From: Reyranella soli
GTDB lineage: Bacteria > Pseudomonadota > Alphaproteobacteria > Reyranellales > Reyranellaceae
NCBI RefSeq assembly: GCF_007992495.1
Contig: NZ_BKAJ01000144.1
Span: forward strand, 1 to 35,315
DNA: 35,315 nucleotides
Reading direction: 5' to 3'
This document shows positions 24,241 through 31,906 of the stretch, one piece after another. The stretch's first letter is position 1, and each line of letters opens with the position of its first letter. The notes below the pieces were generated by a model that searched no databases, had not been told where the DNA came from, and worked only from the letters and a program-made list of their open reading frames with translations. Position numbers and translations under genes: made by a program.

Positions 24241-25032
24241 ATGACGACGATGCAGACTGGAGCCGGGCTCGACGGCAAACGCGTGCTCGTGACCGGCGCG
24301 AGCCGCGGCATCGGCCGCGCGGTGGCGGAGCGCCTGCACGAAGAGGGCGCCGTCGTGCTGGCCGCGGCGCGTTCGTTCACCGGCCGGGCGGACGGCAATC
24401 TCCTTTCGGTGTCGGCCGATCTCACCACCGTGGAGGGTTGCGATGCTGTCGTCGAGAGCGTGCGGTCGCATCTCGGCGGCATAGATGTCATCGTCCACGC
24501 TCTCGGTGGTTCTTCGGCGCCAGCGGGTGGCTTCGCCGCGCTCGATGAAAGCCAATGGAGGAAGGAACTCGATCTCAACCTCTTTCCGGCGATCCGCCTC
24601 GACCGCGCCCTGCTCCCGTTGATGTTGGCCCAAGGCTCGGGAGCGATCGTGCACGTCACGTCCATCCAGGCGCAGTCGCCCGTCTTCGAGGCGACGCTGG
24701 GTTACGCGGCGGCAAAGGCGGCGCTTGCGAACTACAGCAAAGGCCTCTCGAAGGAGGTCAGCCCAAAGGGCGTGCGGGTCGTTCGTGTCTCGCCAGGCTG
24801 GACGGAGACCGAGGCCGCCGTCGCCCTCGTCGAGCGTCTGGCAAGAGAAGCCGGCTCGGACTATGCGACCGCGCGCGGCAAGCTCATGGAAGCGATCGGC
24901 GGAATCCCGATCGGCCGGCCCAACACGCCTTCGGAGGTCGCCGAACTGATCGCCTTCATCGTATCGCCGCGGGCGCCAACCATGACCGGCGTCGAGCTCC
25001 GCATCGACGGCGGTTCGCTGCCCGTTGTCTAG
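24241..25032 (+). CDS. Short-chain dehydrogenase/reductase (SDR)
   Basis: This is a 263-residue classical SDR oxidoreductase. The NAD(P)-binding motif TGASRGIG is at 18-25. An acidic Asp60 in SADLTT (a position that contacts the adenine) is visible. The catalytic tetrad is Asn113, Ser141, Tyr155 and Lys159. The usual NAG motif is replaced by HALGG. GGAGAG lies four bases before the ATG at 24241, so I prefer it to the ATG at 24229. It is divergent from an HxlR regulator, the common arrangement for an inducible carbonyl or quinone reductase. Cofactor preference and substrate are not determinable; an arginine follows the glycine motif, which slightly favours NADPH. Confidence 0.92.
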   Translation: MTTMQTGAGLDGKRVLVTGASRGIGRAVAERLHEEGAVVLAAARSFTGRADGNLLSVSADLTTVEGCDAVVESVRSHLGGIDVIVHALGGSSAPAGGFAALDESQWRKELDLNLFPAIRLDRALLPLMLAQGSGAIVHVTSIQAQSPVFEATLGYAAAKAALANYSKGLSKEVSPKGVRVVRVSPGWTETEAAVALVERLAREAGSDYATARGKLMEAIGGIPIGRPNTPSEVAELIAFIVSPRAPTMTGVELRIDGGSLPVV

Positions 25033-25039
25033 CCGAGGG

Positions 25040-25522
25040 TCAGTCGAGACCCAGGCTGTCGTAGTCGTTCAGGTCGTACACGATATCGGCGACCATGCGG
25101 TTGGCCTTGTCCATCAGGAGCACGTCGTCGTCGACACGCACGTACTCGTAGCCCGGCGGCACCGGTTCGAGCTGTTGCGTGACCACGGGCGGCACCGGTT
25201 GGGGGATGACCGCGGGCGGCAGCGGCTGGCCGATGACATAGAGGTTCTTCGCCTGGCCCGGCGGCAGGCAGCCATTGCCCTTCTTGGCCAAACCTGGCGG
25301 ACAGCGGCCGGCGGAGAATTCGCTGCGATAGTACTGGTAGACGACGGCACGGTCCCGGTCAGGGATGATCACGCGGACCGGCTGGACGACGACCACCGGC
25401 GCGCCGCGATCGCCGTGGCCGTGCTTGCCTTTGTGACCTTTGTCTTTGTCCTTGTCGGCCCAGGCCGGTGCCGCGAGCCCCAACAAGAGGGCCGGAATGA
25501 CCAGAGCCAGCGCACGGCGCAT
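25040..25522 (-). CDS. RcnB/CigR-like secreted protein
   Basis: This is a 160-residue exported protein. A signal peptide occupies residues 1-22 (cleavage after APAWA), followed by a Lys/His/Asp-rich stretch. The conserved core reads CPPGLAKKGNGCLPPGQAK, then IGQPLPP and VPPGYEYVRVDDDVLLMD, as in the RcnB/CigR group of periplasmic proteins. E. coli RcnB affects nickel and cobalt homeostasis and Salmonella CigR is a secreted virulence modulator, so no single function can be assigned. The His/Asp-rich segment could bind metal, which is inference. GGGAGG lies eight bases before the ATG, and an exact general-stress (EcfG-type) promoter match is placed at the right distance upstream. Confidence 0.8.
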   Translation of the reverse strand: MRRALALVIPALLLGLAAPAWADKDKDKGHKGKHGHGDRGAPVVVVQPVRVIIPDRDRAVVYQYYRSEFSAGRCPPGLAKKGNGCLPPGQAKNLYVIGQPLPPAVIPQPVPPVVTQQLEPVPPGYEYVRVDDDVLLMDKANRMVADIVYDLNDYDSLGLD

Positions 25523-25548
25523 GAAAAAAGCCTCCCTGCGCCATCTCG

Positions 25549-25573
25549 AACGCGGCGCTTGCCTAAACGTTCC
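25549..25573 (-). promoter_or_regulatory. EcfG-type general stress promoter
   Basis: On the minus strand GGAAC (25573-25569), exactly 16 bases, then CGTT (25552-25549) reproduces the alphaproteobacterial sigma-EcfG consensus GGAAC-N16/17-CGTT with no mismatch. The ATG of the RcnB-like gene is 26 bases beyond, leaving room for a start point and the GGGAGG ribosome site. The upstream half overlaps a small palindrome (TAAACG/CGTTTA, 25564-25578) reaching the stop of the lipid kinase gene. Confidence 0.65.
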
Positions 25574-25575
25574 GT

Positions 25576-26505
25576 TTAAACCGTCCCGACCCGGAAGGCC
25601 TGTGGCAGAACAGTGACCTCCAGCGGCAGGCGGCCCACCATCTCGCCGTCGAGGTCGACCAGGGTTTCGACGTCTGAGGCGAATCGGAATGAGGTGCCGC
25701 GGGCCGTCCGCACCTTGGGATGGTGCACATGGGCGCCGCTGTAGAGCTTGGGCAGGATTGTCGTCAGGACCTCCAGCCGGGACACGCCGCCCGCCTCGAT
25801 CAGGTCGAGCACGCCGTCGTCGAAACGGGCGCCGGGCAGCAGCTTCATGCCGCCGCCGCCATTCTCGGTGTTGCCGACCATGACCGTGAACAGCCGACGG
25901 GTGCCGGTAGGCACTCCGTCGATCTCGACTGAAATGTCGCGCTGGCGGTAGCCCAGCGTCACGCCAGGCGTCATCAGGAGATAGGCTACTTCGCCCAGCT
26001 TCTTCAGCCAGCGCGACTGGGAGGTGCGATGGCTGATGGTGGCCGCGAGCCCCAGGGCCACGATCAGGTAGCCGAAGCGGTCGACCGGCCGGCCGTCGGG
26101 TCCCGCGCAGCGCACGCGCATCAAGTCGATCGGCCGGGTGAGCGGGCTGGCGGCGGCATCGAAGGCGCTGCCGGCGACGGCCAGATGGCCGAGCGCCCGA
26201 CTGAGCTCGTTGGCGGTACCGGCCGGCACCGGGCAGAGCACGGCATCGGGGTAGATCAGGCGGCCGGAGGGCTCGAGCAGGCCGTTCAGGGTCTCATTCA
26301 CCGTGCCGTCACCGCCCACGGCCACGAAACGGCGGACGCCTCGGGCCAAGGCGTTAAGGGCGAGATGGGTCGCGTGCCCGGGCGCCTCGGTGAACATCGG
26401 CTCGACCGGGCCCAGCCGCTTGTCCAGCTCGGCCTGGATGGCCGGCCAGCGGGCCAGCGCCCCACCCTTGCGGGCGGCCGGGTTGACGATCACGGCAACG
26501 CGCAT
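25576..26505 (-). CDS. Diacylglycerol/lipid kinase family protein
   Basis: This is a 309-residue protein of the DAGK catalytic-domain family (DgkB/YegS-like), cytoplasmic or membrane-associated kinases that phosphorylate diacylglycerol or related lipids with ATP. The N-terminus VIVNPAARKGG and the nucleotide-binding loop AVGGDGTVNETLNGL (64-71 core GGDGTVNE) are ideal. PVPAGTANELSRALG is the usual third motif. The C-terminal beta-domain contains GNTENGGGGMKLLPGARFDDGVLDLI, typical of YegS relatives. AGGAGG lies three bases before the ATG at 26505. It is divergent from a WYL regulator across a 56-base gap containing a palindrome, so that regulator may affect it too. Confidence 0.9.
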   Translation of the reverse strand: MRVAVIVNPAARKGGALARWPAIQAELDKRLGPVEPMFTEAPGHATHLALNALARGVRRFVAVGGDGTVNETLNGLLEPSGRLIYPDAVLCPVPAGTANELSRALGHLAVAGSAFDAAASPLTRPIDLMRVRCAGPDGRPVDRFGYLIVALGLAATISHRTSQSRWLKKLGEVAYLLMTPGVTLGYRQRDISVEIDGVPTGTRRLFTVMVGNTENGGGGMKLLPGARFDDGVLDLIEAGGVSRLEVLTTILPKLYSGAHVHHPKVRTARGTSFRFASDVETLVDLDGEMVGRLPLEVTVLPQAFRVGTV

Positions 26506-26513
26506 GATCCTCC

Positions 26514-26543
26514 TGTCTACTACTGCCATAAACTGACAGTAGA
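26514..26543. promoter_or_regulatory. Operator-like motif between lipid kinase and WYL regulator
   Basis: The sequence CTGCCATAAACTGACAG (26523-26539) matches CTGACATAATCTGACAG upstream of the EVE gene (27347-27363) at 15 of 17 positions. It is framed by GTCTACT (26514-26520) and AGTAGAC (26537-26543), an inverted repeat. It lies just before the WYL-regulator GTG and is the best candidate for that protein's own binding site. Confidence 0.6.
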
Positions 26544-26561
26544 CCTCGCTATGAGGGTAGC

Positions 26562-27260
26562 GTGTCGCGCGCCCAACGTCTTCTCGACCTGATCCAGGTG
26601 CTGCGCCGCCATCGCCATCCGGTGAGCGGCGCCACGCTTGCCGAGGCGACCGGCGTGTCGCTGCGCACGCTCTATCGCGACATCGAGCTTCTGAAGGCCG
26701 AGGGCGCGCATATCGATGGCGAGGCGGGCGTGGGCTACGTGCTGCGGCCGGGCTTCATGCTGCCGCCGCTGATGTTCAGCGAGGAGGAGATCGAGGCGCT
26801 GGTGCTGGGCTCGCGCTGGGTGCATCAGCGCGCCGACCGCGCGCTCGCCGATGCCGCCGCCAACGTCCTGGCCAAGATCGGCGCCGTCCTGCCGAAGGAC
26901 CTGCGCGAGACCTTGGACGAATCAGGCCTGCTGATCGGCCCGGGCGATCCCATCGCTGCCGGCGATGCGCAATTGCCCAAGATCCGCCAGGCCATCCGCA
27001 CCGAGCGCAAGATCGGCCTCAGCTATCGCGACACCAACGGCGCCGACAGCAAGCGCATCATCTGGCCGTTCGCGCTCAGCTTCTTCGAGAAGGTGCGCGT
27101 AGTCGTGGCGTGGTGCGAGCTGCGCGAGGACTACCGCCACTTCCGCACCGACCGCATCGTCGTGCTGAACATGACCGAGAAGCGCTATCCGCGCCGCCGC
27201 CAGGCCATGCTCAAGGAATGGCGCGAGCGCGAGCTGACCAAGGAAGCCAGCGAGAGATAG
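26562..27260 (+). CDS. YafY-type HTH/WYL-domain transcriptional regulator
   Basis: This is a 232-residue regulator with an N-terminal DeoR-like winged helix (about 1-55, RAQRLLDLIQVLRRHRHPVS, recognition helix VSLRTLYRDIELLKAEG) and a C-terminal WYL ligand-sensing domain (about 140-225). The WYL motif appears as VVVAWCELREDYRHFRTDRI, the YafY-type variant with 'WCELR'. WYL domains bind nucleotides, DNA ends or small metabolites and are common beside defence and stress genes. The start is a GTG four bases after GAGGG. The 17-base motif shared by its own upstream region and that of the following EVE-domain gene suggests autoregulation and control of that gene. Confidence 0.92.
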   Translation: MSRAQRLLDLIQVLRRHRHPVSGATLAEATGVSLRTLYRDIELLKAEGAHIDGEAGVGYVLRPGFMLPPLMFSEEEIEALVLGSRWVHQRADRALADAAANVLAKIGAVLPKDLRETLDESGLLIGPGDPIAAGDAQLPKIRQAIRTERKIGLSYRDTNGADSKRIIWPFALSFFEKVRVVVAWCELREDYRHFRTDRIVVLNMTEKRYPRRRQAMLKEWRERELTKEASER

Positions 27261-27283
27261 CACCTTGCTCGTTTGCGAGGTGT

Positions 27284-27328
27284 GTCTCGAAGGGTGGCAA
27301 CCCGCCTTGATGTGCCACCCTTCGAGAC
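27284..27328. repeat. Intergenic palindrome, family B
   Basis: GTCTCGAAGGGTGGCA (27284-27299) and its exact complement (27313-27328) form a perfect 16-base-pair stem with a 13-base loop. The first 13 bases recur at 32674-32686 in a second palindrome. It follows the WYL stop by 24 bases and may also end that transcript. Confidence 0.75.
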
Positions 27329-27346
27329 CAGTATCCGGATCTGCTG

Positions 27347-27363
27347 CTGACATAATCTGACAG
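27347..27363 (+). promoter_or_regulatory. Operator-like motif upstream of the EVE gene
   Basis: CTGACATAATCTGACAG is a direct repeat of CTGACA at ten-base (one helical turn) spacing, with 15 of 17 bases identical to the site at 26523-26539. A possible -10 hexamer TATGAT lies at 27374-27379. It is the probable WYL-regulator site controlling the EVE gene. Confidence 0.6.
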
Positions 27364-27407
27364 CTGCCAGGCTTATGATTTTCTCCCAACGATCGAGGAG
27401 AAATCCC

Positions 27408-27872
27408 ATGAGCAGGAACTGGTTGGCAGTCGCATCCGCCGAGCATGTCGAGATCGGGCGCAACGGGGGCTTCATGCAGGTCAACCACGGCAAGGCGACG
27501 CCGCTGCGCCGCATCCAGCCGGGCGACCGCATCGTCTACTACTCGCCCAACCGCACCTACACGCCGAGCCACGCCCAGCGCGGCAAGGATCGGCTGCAGG
27601 CCTTCACGGCCATCGGCACGGTGAAGCAGGGCAAGCCCTACCAGGCCGACATGGGCTTTGGCTTCAAGCCGTTCCGCCGCGAGGTCGCCTGGCACGAAGC
27701 GGAGTCCATGTCGCTGCTTGCATTGCAGGCACAGCTTGCCTTCACCCAGGAGAAGAACTGGGGCTACCGGCTGCGCCAGGGCTTGATCGAGATCAGCGAC
27801 GCCGACATGACGTTGATCGCCGAGGCGATGTTCACAGCAGCCGTGGCAGAACCTCATCGGCTAGCAGCTTGA
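27408..27872 (+). CDS. EVE-domain protein (UPF0310 family)
   Basis: This is a 154-residue protein consisting of one EVE domain. This PUA-like fold is related to the YTH and PUA RNA-binding families and proposed to bind modified bases. The family signature is visible as WLAVASAEHVEIGRNGGFMQV, PLRRIQPGDRIVYYSP and LQAFTAIGTV, followed by NWGYRLRQGLIEIS near residues 118-131. GAGGAG lies seven bases before the ATG at 27408. Stand-alone EVE proteins have no settled function; fusions of EVE to nucleases suggest a role against modified foreign DNA (family knowledge). Its last 41 bases overlap the end of the convergent monooxygenase gene. It appears to be controlled by the WYL regulator upstream. 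Confidence 0.88.
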   Translation: MSRNWLAVASAEHVEIGRNGGFMQVNHGKATPLRRIQPGDRIVYYSPNRTYTPSHAQRGKDRLQAFTAIGTVKQGKPYQADMGFGFKPFRREVAWHEAESMSLLALQAQLAFTQEKNWGYRLRQGLIEISDADMTLIAEAMFTAAVAEPHRLAA

Positions 27873-28830
27873 AGGTGTCGCGGCTGAGCGGCGCACACAT
27901 CAGGTAGTTGAGCCCGATCTCCTCCTTCAGCCTGGCGATCTGCTCGACGACCGACGCCGGCGTGCCGTGCAGGATCACGCTGTCGAGGTAGTGCTGCACG
28001 GGCTCCTTGCCGTCGTAGGTCCGCTGTACGTGCTGGGTCTTCTGACTTGCGTGCTGCGGACCCGCGTAGGAATCGACCAGCCATTGCGCGCCACGGCGCG
28101 CGATGGCCTCGGCGTCGGCCTGGGTCGACGCCAGTGCCAGCAGCCGCGCCATCGGAATGTCGCGGCCCGAATCCTCGAAGCCCGCTGCGGCAAGCTTGTC
28201 GTGATAGCGCCGGCGCTTGGCGCCGAGTTCCTTCATCGAGGAGTGCGGATCCATCAGGATGGAGAATCCGCGGCTCGCCGCCCAGTCGATGGCAGGCTCC
28301 GAGGTCGCCGCCATCCAGACCGGCGGATGCGGTCGCTGCAGGGGCTTGGGCAGCAGCTCGATGCCGTCGAAGGCGAAATGCTGGCCCTTGTAGGTGAGGC
28401 GCTCCTCGGTCCAGGCCTTCAGCACGATCTCGACGGCCTCGCGGAATCGATCCGCACTCTCCTCCGGTGGCACGCCGAAAGCATTGAATTCCGAACGGGC
28501 AAAGCCACGCCCGGCGCCCCAGTTGACGCGCCCGCCCGACAGCAGGTCGAGCAGGGCGACCTCCTCGGCGAGCCGCAGCGGATGATAGAGCGCCGCCAGC
28601 GACACCGCCGTGCCGATGCGCAGCCGCTTGGTGCGCGCAGCGGCCATCACGCCCACCATGTGGACCGAAGGGCAGACGCTGTAGGTCGTGAAGTGATGCT
28701 CAGCCAGCCACACCGCATCGAAGCCGGTGCGGTCCATGATCTCGATGCGCTCGAGGGCCCGGGCGTAGACCTCTTCGAGAGGCCCGTGCCGGCCGGGCCA
28801 GCTGAAGAATTGCAGAACGCCCAGTTTCAT
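27832..28830 (-). CDS. Luciferase-like flavin-dependent monooxygenase (LLM family)
   Basis: This is a 332-residue bacterial-luciferase-family monooxygenase, a TIM-barrel enzyme that uses reduced FMN or F420 and O2 to oxidise alkanes, aldehydes, sulfonates and similar compounds. Signatures include FDAVWLAEHHFTTYSVCPS (about 39-57), RIGTAVSLAALYHPLRLAEEVALLDLLSGGRVNWGAGRGF, and KPLQRPHPPVWMAATS, the usual pattern of the LuxA-like subgroup. Its ATG overlaps the stop of a Bug-type binding protein by four bases (ATGA), so it is the last gene of the operon that starts with the TauD-like dioxygenase. An open frame continues upstream to 29793 but is a shadow of that neighbour. It needs a flavin reductase encoded elsewhere; the substrate is unknown. 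Confidence 0.9.
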   Translation of the reverse strand: MKLGVLQFFSWPGRHGPLEEVYARALERIEIMDRTGFDAVWLAEHHFTTYSVCPSVHMVGVMAAARTKRLRIGTAVSLAALYHPLRLAEEVALLDLLSGGRVNWGAGRGFARSEFNAFGVPPEESADRFREAVEIVLKAWTEERLTYKGQHFAFDGIELLPKPLQRPHPPVWMAATSEPAIDWAASRGFSILMDPHSSMKELGAKRRRYHDKLAAAGFEDSGRDIPMARLLALASTQADAEAIARRGAQWLVDSYAGPQHASQKTQHVQRTYDGKEPVQHYLDSVILHGTPASVVEQIARLKEEIGLNYLMCAPLSRDTFKLLADEVLPRLL

Positions 28831-29810
28831 TCGGCCTTGATCCCCGCTTCTTTGACGATGGGCCACCACTTCTCGATCTCGGCCTTTTGCCAGGCGCCCA
28901 GCGCCTGCGGTGTGAGCTGGTCGGCGGGTGGGATGTCCTGACCAAGGGCGGCTAGTTTTTCCTTCGTGGCGGCCTCGCCGAGCGACTTCACGACGGCGGC
29001 GTTCAGCTTGGCAATGATGTCGGTTGGCGTGCCCTTGGGCGCCCACAGGCCGTGCCATACCGAGACGAGCAGGTCGGGCAGGCCCGCCTCGGCGACGGTC
29101 GGCACCTGAGGCGCCGACGCCAGGCGCTCCTTGGCCGTCACGGCGAAGCCCTTGATCGCACCGGCATTGAGCTGCGGCAGCACGTTGGAGGCCTGGTCGA
29201 GCATGATGTCGATCTGGCCAGCCAGCAGGTCGCGCAACGCGGGCGCGGTGCCGCGATAGGGCACGAACTGGAAGGACGTGCCGGTCATCCTCTGGAAGAA
29301 GATGCCGGAGATGTGCCCCGGGGTGCCGATCCCGCCCGTGCCGGCGGTGGCCTTGTCCGGATTGGCCTTCAGCCAGGCCACCAGCTCGCTGAGGTTGTTC
29401 GCGGGCAGGTCCTTGCGGCTCACGATCAGCAGCGGGCCGGTCACGATCAGGGCGACCGGCGCGAAATCGGCCAACAGGTCGTACTGCAGCGCATAAGTGG
29501 CGCCATTCAGCACGTAGTGGCTCCACTGGCCGATGCCAAGCGTGTAGCCGTCGGGCGCCGAGCGCGCGACCTTGCCGACACCGATCGAACCGGCCGCGCC
29601 CGCCACGTTGTCGACCAGCACGGTGCCGCCGAGATTGGCGGTCATGCGCTCGGACATCACGCGGGCGATGGCGTCGGTCGGACCGCCGGCCGAGGCTGGC
29701 ACGATCATGGTGACGGGACGCGAGGGGTACGGTTGTGCACTGGCCGGAAATGCCGCGAACAATGCGGCGACGCTCGCGGCCTTCAGAAGCCATCGACGCG
29801 GCGGGTTCAT
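28827..29810 (-). CDS. Bug/TctC-family periplasmic binding protein (1)
   Basis: This is a 327-residue receptor of the Bug family (tripartite tricarboxylate transporter substrate-binding proteins). A Tat-like signal RRWLLKAASVAALFAAF is followed by cleavage near PASAQ (about residue 25). The mature start PYPSRPVTMIVPASAGGPTDAIAR is the family hallmark, and VPYRGTAPALRDLLAGQIDIMLDQ (ligand-contact loop) is also typical. The ATG at 29810 follows GGAGG. It is coupled to the monooxygenase gene (ATGA overlap). No TctA or TctB membrane subunits are nearby, which is common for Bug proteins: they may serve a shared permease or act as sensors. The ligand is probably a carboxylate, inferred from the family. 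Confidence 0.9.
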   Translation of the reverse strand: MNPPRRWLLKAASVAALFAAFPASAQPYPSRPVTMIVPASAGGPTDAIARVMSERMTANLGGTVLVDNVAGAAGSIGVGKVARSAPDGYTLGIGQWSHYVLNGATYALQYDLLADFAPVALIVTGPLLIVSRKDLPANNLSELVAWLKANPDKATAGTGGIGTPGHISGIFFQRMTGTSFQFVPYRGTAPALRDLLAGQIDIMLDQASNVLPQLNAGAIKGFAVTAKERLASAPQVPTVAEAGLPDLLVSVWHGLWAPKGTPTDIIAKLNAAVVKSLGEAATKEKLAALGQDIPPADQLTPQALGAWQKAEIEKWWPIVKEAGIKAE

Positions 29811-29891
29811 TGTTTCCTCCGCCGCGGAGTAGAGCACGCCGCTACAACGGTTGAAACACCGACGCGCCGGATTCAGAGCGAGTGCCGCGTC

Positions 29892-30866
29892 TCATTCGGG
29901 CTTGATGTTTCCTTCGCGGATCACCTTGCCCCAGCGTTCACGGTCGGCGGTGACGAGCGTGGTAACGTCCTGCGGCGGCCCGGCGAGCGGCTCGGCGCCC
30001 AGGACGGCAAGGCGCTCGGCCGTGGCCGGTGCAGCCAGCACCTTGTTGATCGCCGCATTCAAGCGCTGCACAACGGCATCGGGCACGCCGGCCGGACCGA
30101 GGACGATGAACCATCCCTCAATCTCGGCTGCGGCCAGGTTGAGCTCGCGCAAGGTCGGAAGGTCAGGCACCAGCGCGCTGCGCTTGGGGCTGGTGACGGC
30201 AAGGCCGCGCATCTCCCCGCGCTGCACGTAGGGGAGCATGACCGCGACATTGTCGAACATCATCTGGACGCGACCGGCCAGCAAGTCCGCGCGCACCGCG
30301 CCGCTGCCCTTGTAGGGGACATGAAGGATGTCCGTATCGGACGTGCGGCGCAGCACTTCGCCGGCGAGATGCTGCGCGGTGCCCATGCCGGTCGAGGCAT
30401 AGGCGACGGAGCCCGGCTTCGCGCGCGCCATGGCCAGCAGGTCGGCAACGGTCCTCACCTCGAGGCCGGGATGAACCACCAGGATGTAGGGCGTGCGCGC
30501 CACCGTCGCGATCGGCGTGAAGTCGCGCAGGGGGTCGAACGACAGGGTGGGATAGAGCTCCTTCAGGGTGGCGTGCGAGCTCGGGGCGAACAGGAGCGTG
30601 TAGCCATCGGGCGGCGACTTCGCGACCATCTCCGAGCCGATCATGCCGCTCGCACCGCCCTTGTTCTCGACCAGCACGTTCTGGCCGAGCTCGGTGGTCA
30701 GTCCCTGGGCCAGCACGCGGGCAATGACGTCGGTCGCACCACCCGGAGGAAACGCCACGACCAGGCGGATGGAGCGGTCGGGGAATGCCGGAGTCTGGGC
30801 GACGCCCGATGCCGCAAGCATGACCATGCTGCAGGCAAGTGCCCACGCGAGTTTCAGCGCATTCAT
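29892..30866 (-). CDS. Bug/TctC-family periplasmic binding protein (2)
   Basis: This is a second, clearly divergent Bug receptor, 324 residues. The signal peptide LAWALACSMVMLAASGVAQ (1-24) is of the ordinary Sec type, unlike the Tat-like one of its neighbour. The mature part begins FPDRSIRLVVAFPPGGATDVIARVLA, has the fixed VENKGGASGMIGSEMVAKSPPDGYTLL and the ligand loop VPYKGSGAVRADLLAGRVQMMFD. GGAAGAG precedes the ATG at 30866. It lies 34 bases after the dioxygenase gene and 81 before the first Bug gene. Two different receptors in one operon suggest two related ligands, or one for uptake and one for sensing. Confidence 0.9.
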   Translation of the reverse strand: MNALKLAWALACSMVMLAASGVAQTPAFPDRSIRLVVAFPPGGATDVIARVLAQGLTTELGQNVLVENKGGASGMIGSEMVAKSPPDGYTLLFAPSSHATLKELYPTLSFDPLRDFTPIATVARTPYILVVHPGLEVRTVADLLAMARAKPGSVAYASTGMGTAQHLAGEVLRRTSDTDILHVPYKGSGAVRADLLAGRVQMMFDNVAVMLPYVQRGEMRGLAVTSPKRSALVPDLPTLRELNLAAAEIEGWFIVLGPAGVPDAVVQRLNAAINKVLAAPATAERLAVLGAEPLAGPPQDVTTLVTADRERWGKVIREGNIKPE

Positions 30867-30900
30867 GGTGTCTCTTCCCTCGACGATTCTTGTTATCCGT

Positions 30901-31818
30901 TCACGAGACCGCGGCGACGGCCTGGAGCATGGATTGCCGGTCGCTGCCGCCGACATCCTGCGTCAGGCGTCCGGACTCGACCTCGCCCTCCAACGAGCAG
31001 CGGAACATCACGCGCGGCTTGGTCTGGTCGAAGTCGCCCAGCGCCACGTGGCAGCTGCAGCGATTGTCCCACATCACGACGTCGCCGATGCTCCAGCGAT
31101 GCCGGTAGACGAACTCCGGCGAGGTGGCGTGGGCGTTGAGCATGGCGAGCAGGCTCTGGCTCTCCTCGTCCGACATGCCGAGGAAGCGGCGGATGCGCTG
31201 GTTGACGAGCAACGACTTGCGGCCGGTTTCGGGGTGCGTGCGCACGACGGGATGGACGACCGGCGGATTGCGCTTCTTCATTTCGGCGACGACGGTGGGA
31301 TCGCGCTGCTCGATGCCGCGGATGAGCGTGACGTCGTGCAGGGCCTCCAGGTCGTCGATCAGCCGACGGATGTTCGGCGAGAGGGTTTCCAGCGCGAGGT
31401 AGAGGTTCGCCCACATCGTGTCGCCGCCGACCGGCGGCTTCTCCTTGCAATGAAGAATGGCGCCCTTGGCCGGCCGCGACGTGTAGCTGAGGTCGGTATG
31501 CCAGTTGCGGCCCGAGTTATAGGTGCCGGACTTCTTCCCTCCGACCACCTTGTTGGACAGGACGAGGATTTCCCGGTGCTCGGGATGGAGGGTCGACGGC
31601 GCTTGGGACTCATGCTGATCGAGCACGCCGAAGCGGCGGGAGAAGGCGATCTGCTGCTGCGGGCTGAGATCCTGCCCGGGGAAGACGAGCACGATGTGCT
31701 CCAGCCACGCGTCGTAGATCTGCCGATGCTGCGCGTCGCTCAGCGGCGCCCTGAGGTCGATTCCCGAGATCTGGGCGCCGGCGGCGAAACCGAGCGGCGT
31801 AACGGTGACTGCATTCAT
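30901..31818 (-). CDS. TauD/TfdA-family 2-oxoglutarate-dependent dioxygenase
   Basis: This is a 305-residue non-haem iron dioxygenase of the TauD/TfdA family, which uses 2-oxoglutarate and O2 to hydroxylate and often cleave taurine, alkyl sulfates, phenoxyacetates or similar acids. The iron triad is His107 and Asp109 (NWHTDLSY) with His257 (WDNRCSCHVALGD). The 2-oxoglutarate-binding arginine follows in KPRVMFRC (269-273). GKKSGTYNSGRNWHTDLSY and the N-terminal GAQISGIDLRAPLSD are typical. The AGGAG directly abuts the ATG at 31818, which is poor; a GTG 15 bases upstream is an alternative. It is the first gene of the operon, divergent from a GntR regulator with a palindromic site between them. 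Confidence 0.91.
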   Translation of the reverse strand: MNAVTVTPLGFAAGAQISGIDLRAPLSDAQHRQIYDAWLEHIVLVFPGQDLSPQQQIAFSRRFGVLDQHESQAPSTLHPEHREILVLSNKVVGGKKSGTYNSGRNWHTDLSYTSRPAKGAILHCKEKPPVGGDTMWANLYLALETLSPNIRRLIDDLEALHDVTLIRGIEQRDPTVVAEMKKRNPPVVHPVVRTHPETGRKSLLVNQRIRRFLGMSDEESQSLLAMLNAHATSPEFVYRHRWSIGDVVMWDNRCSCHVALGDFDQTKPRVMFRCSLEGEVESGRLTQDVGGSDRQSMLQAVAAVS

Positions 31819-31843
31819 CTCCTGGTTTCCCACACGAGCTTGT

Positions 31844-31888
31844 TTGCCGAACCAACTGTTGATCAGTATATTGCTTTTTGTCAGACAA
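31844..31888 (+). promoter_or_regulatory. GntR operator and candidate promoter
   Basis: TTGTC-A-GACAA (31878-31888) is a perfect palindrome of the kind bound by FadR-type GntR regulators. TTGCCG (31844-31849) and TATATT (31867-31872), spaced by 17 bases, form a plausible plus-strand promoter for the regulator. The operator falls just after the -10, where it would block transcription. TATACT on the opposite strand (31871-31866) could serve the dioxygenase operon. Confidence 0.6.
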
Positions 31889-31906
31889 GAAAGAGATTGC
31901 CCGCTC

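Noticed and set aside
27832..29793. A possible fusion of the monooxygenase with upstream sequence
   Set aside because: The extra N-terminal part is an alternative frame of the Bug gene; the monooxygenase fold begins at the ATG at 28830, which overlaps the Bug stop in the usual ATGA manner.
29052..31139. A long plus-strand open frame across two Bug genes and the dioxygenase
   Set aside because: It crosses three well-supported minus-strand genes and their gaps, and its translation has no recognisable motif.
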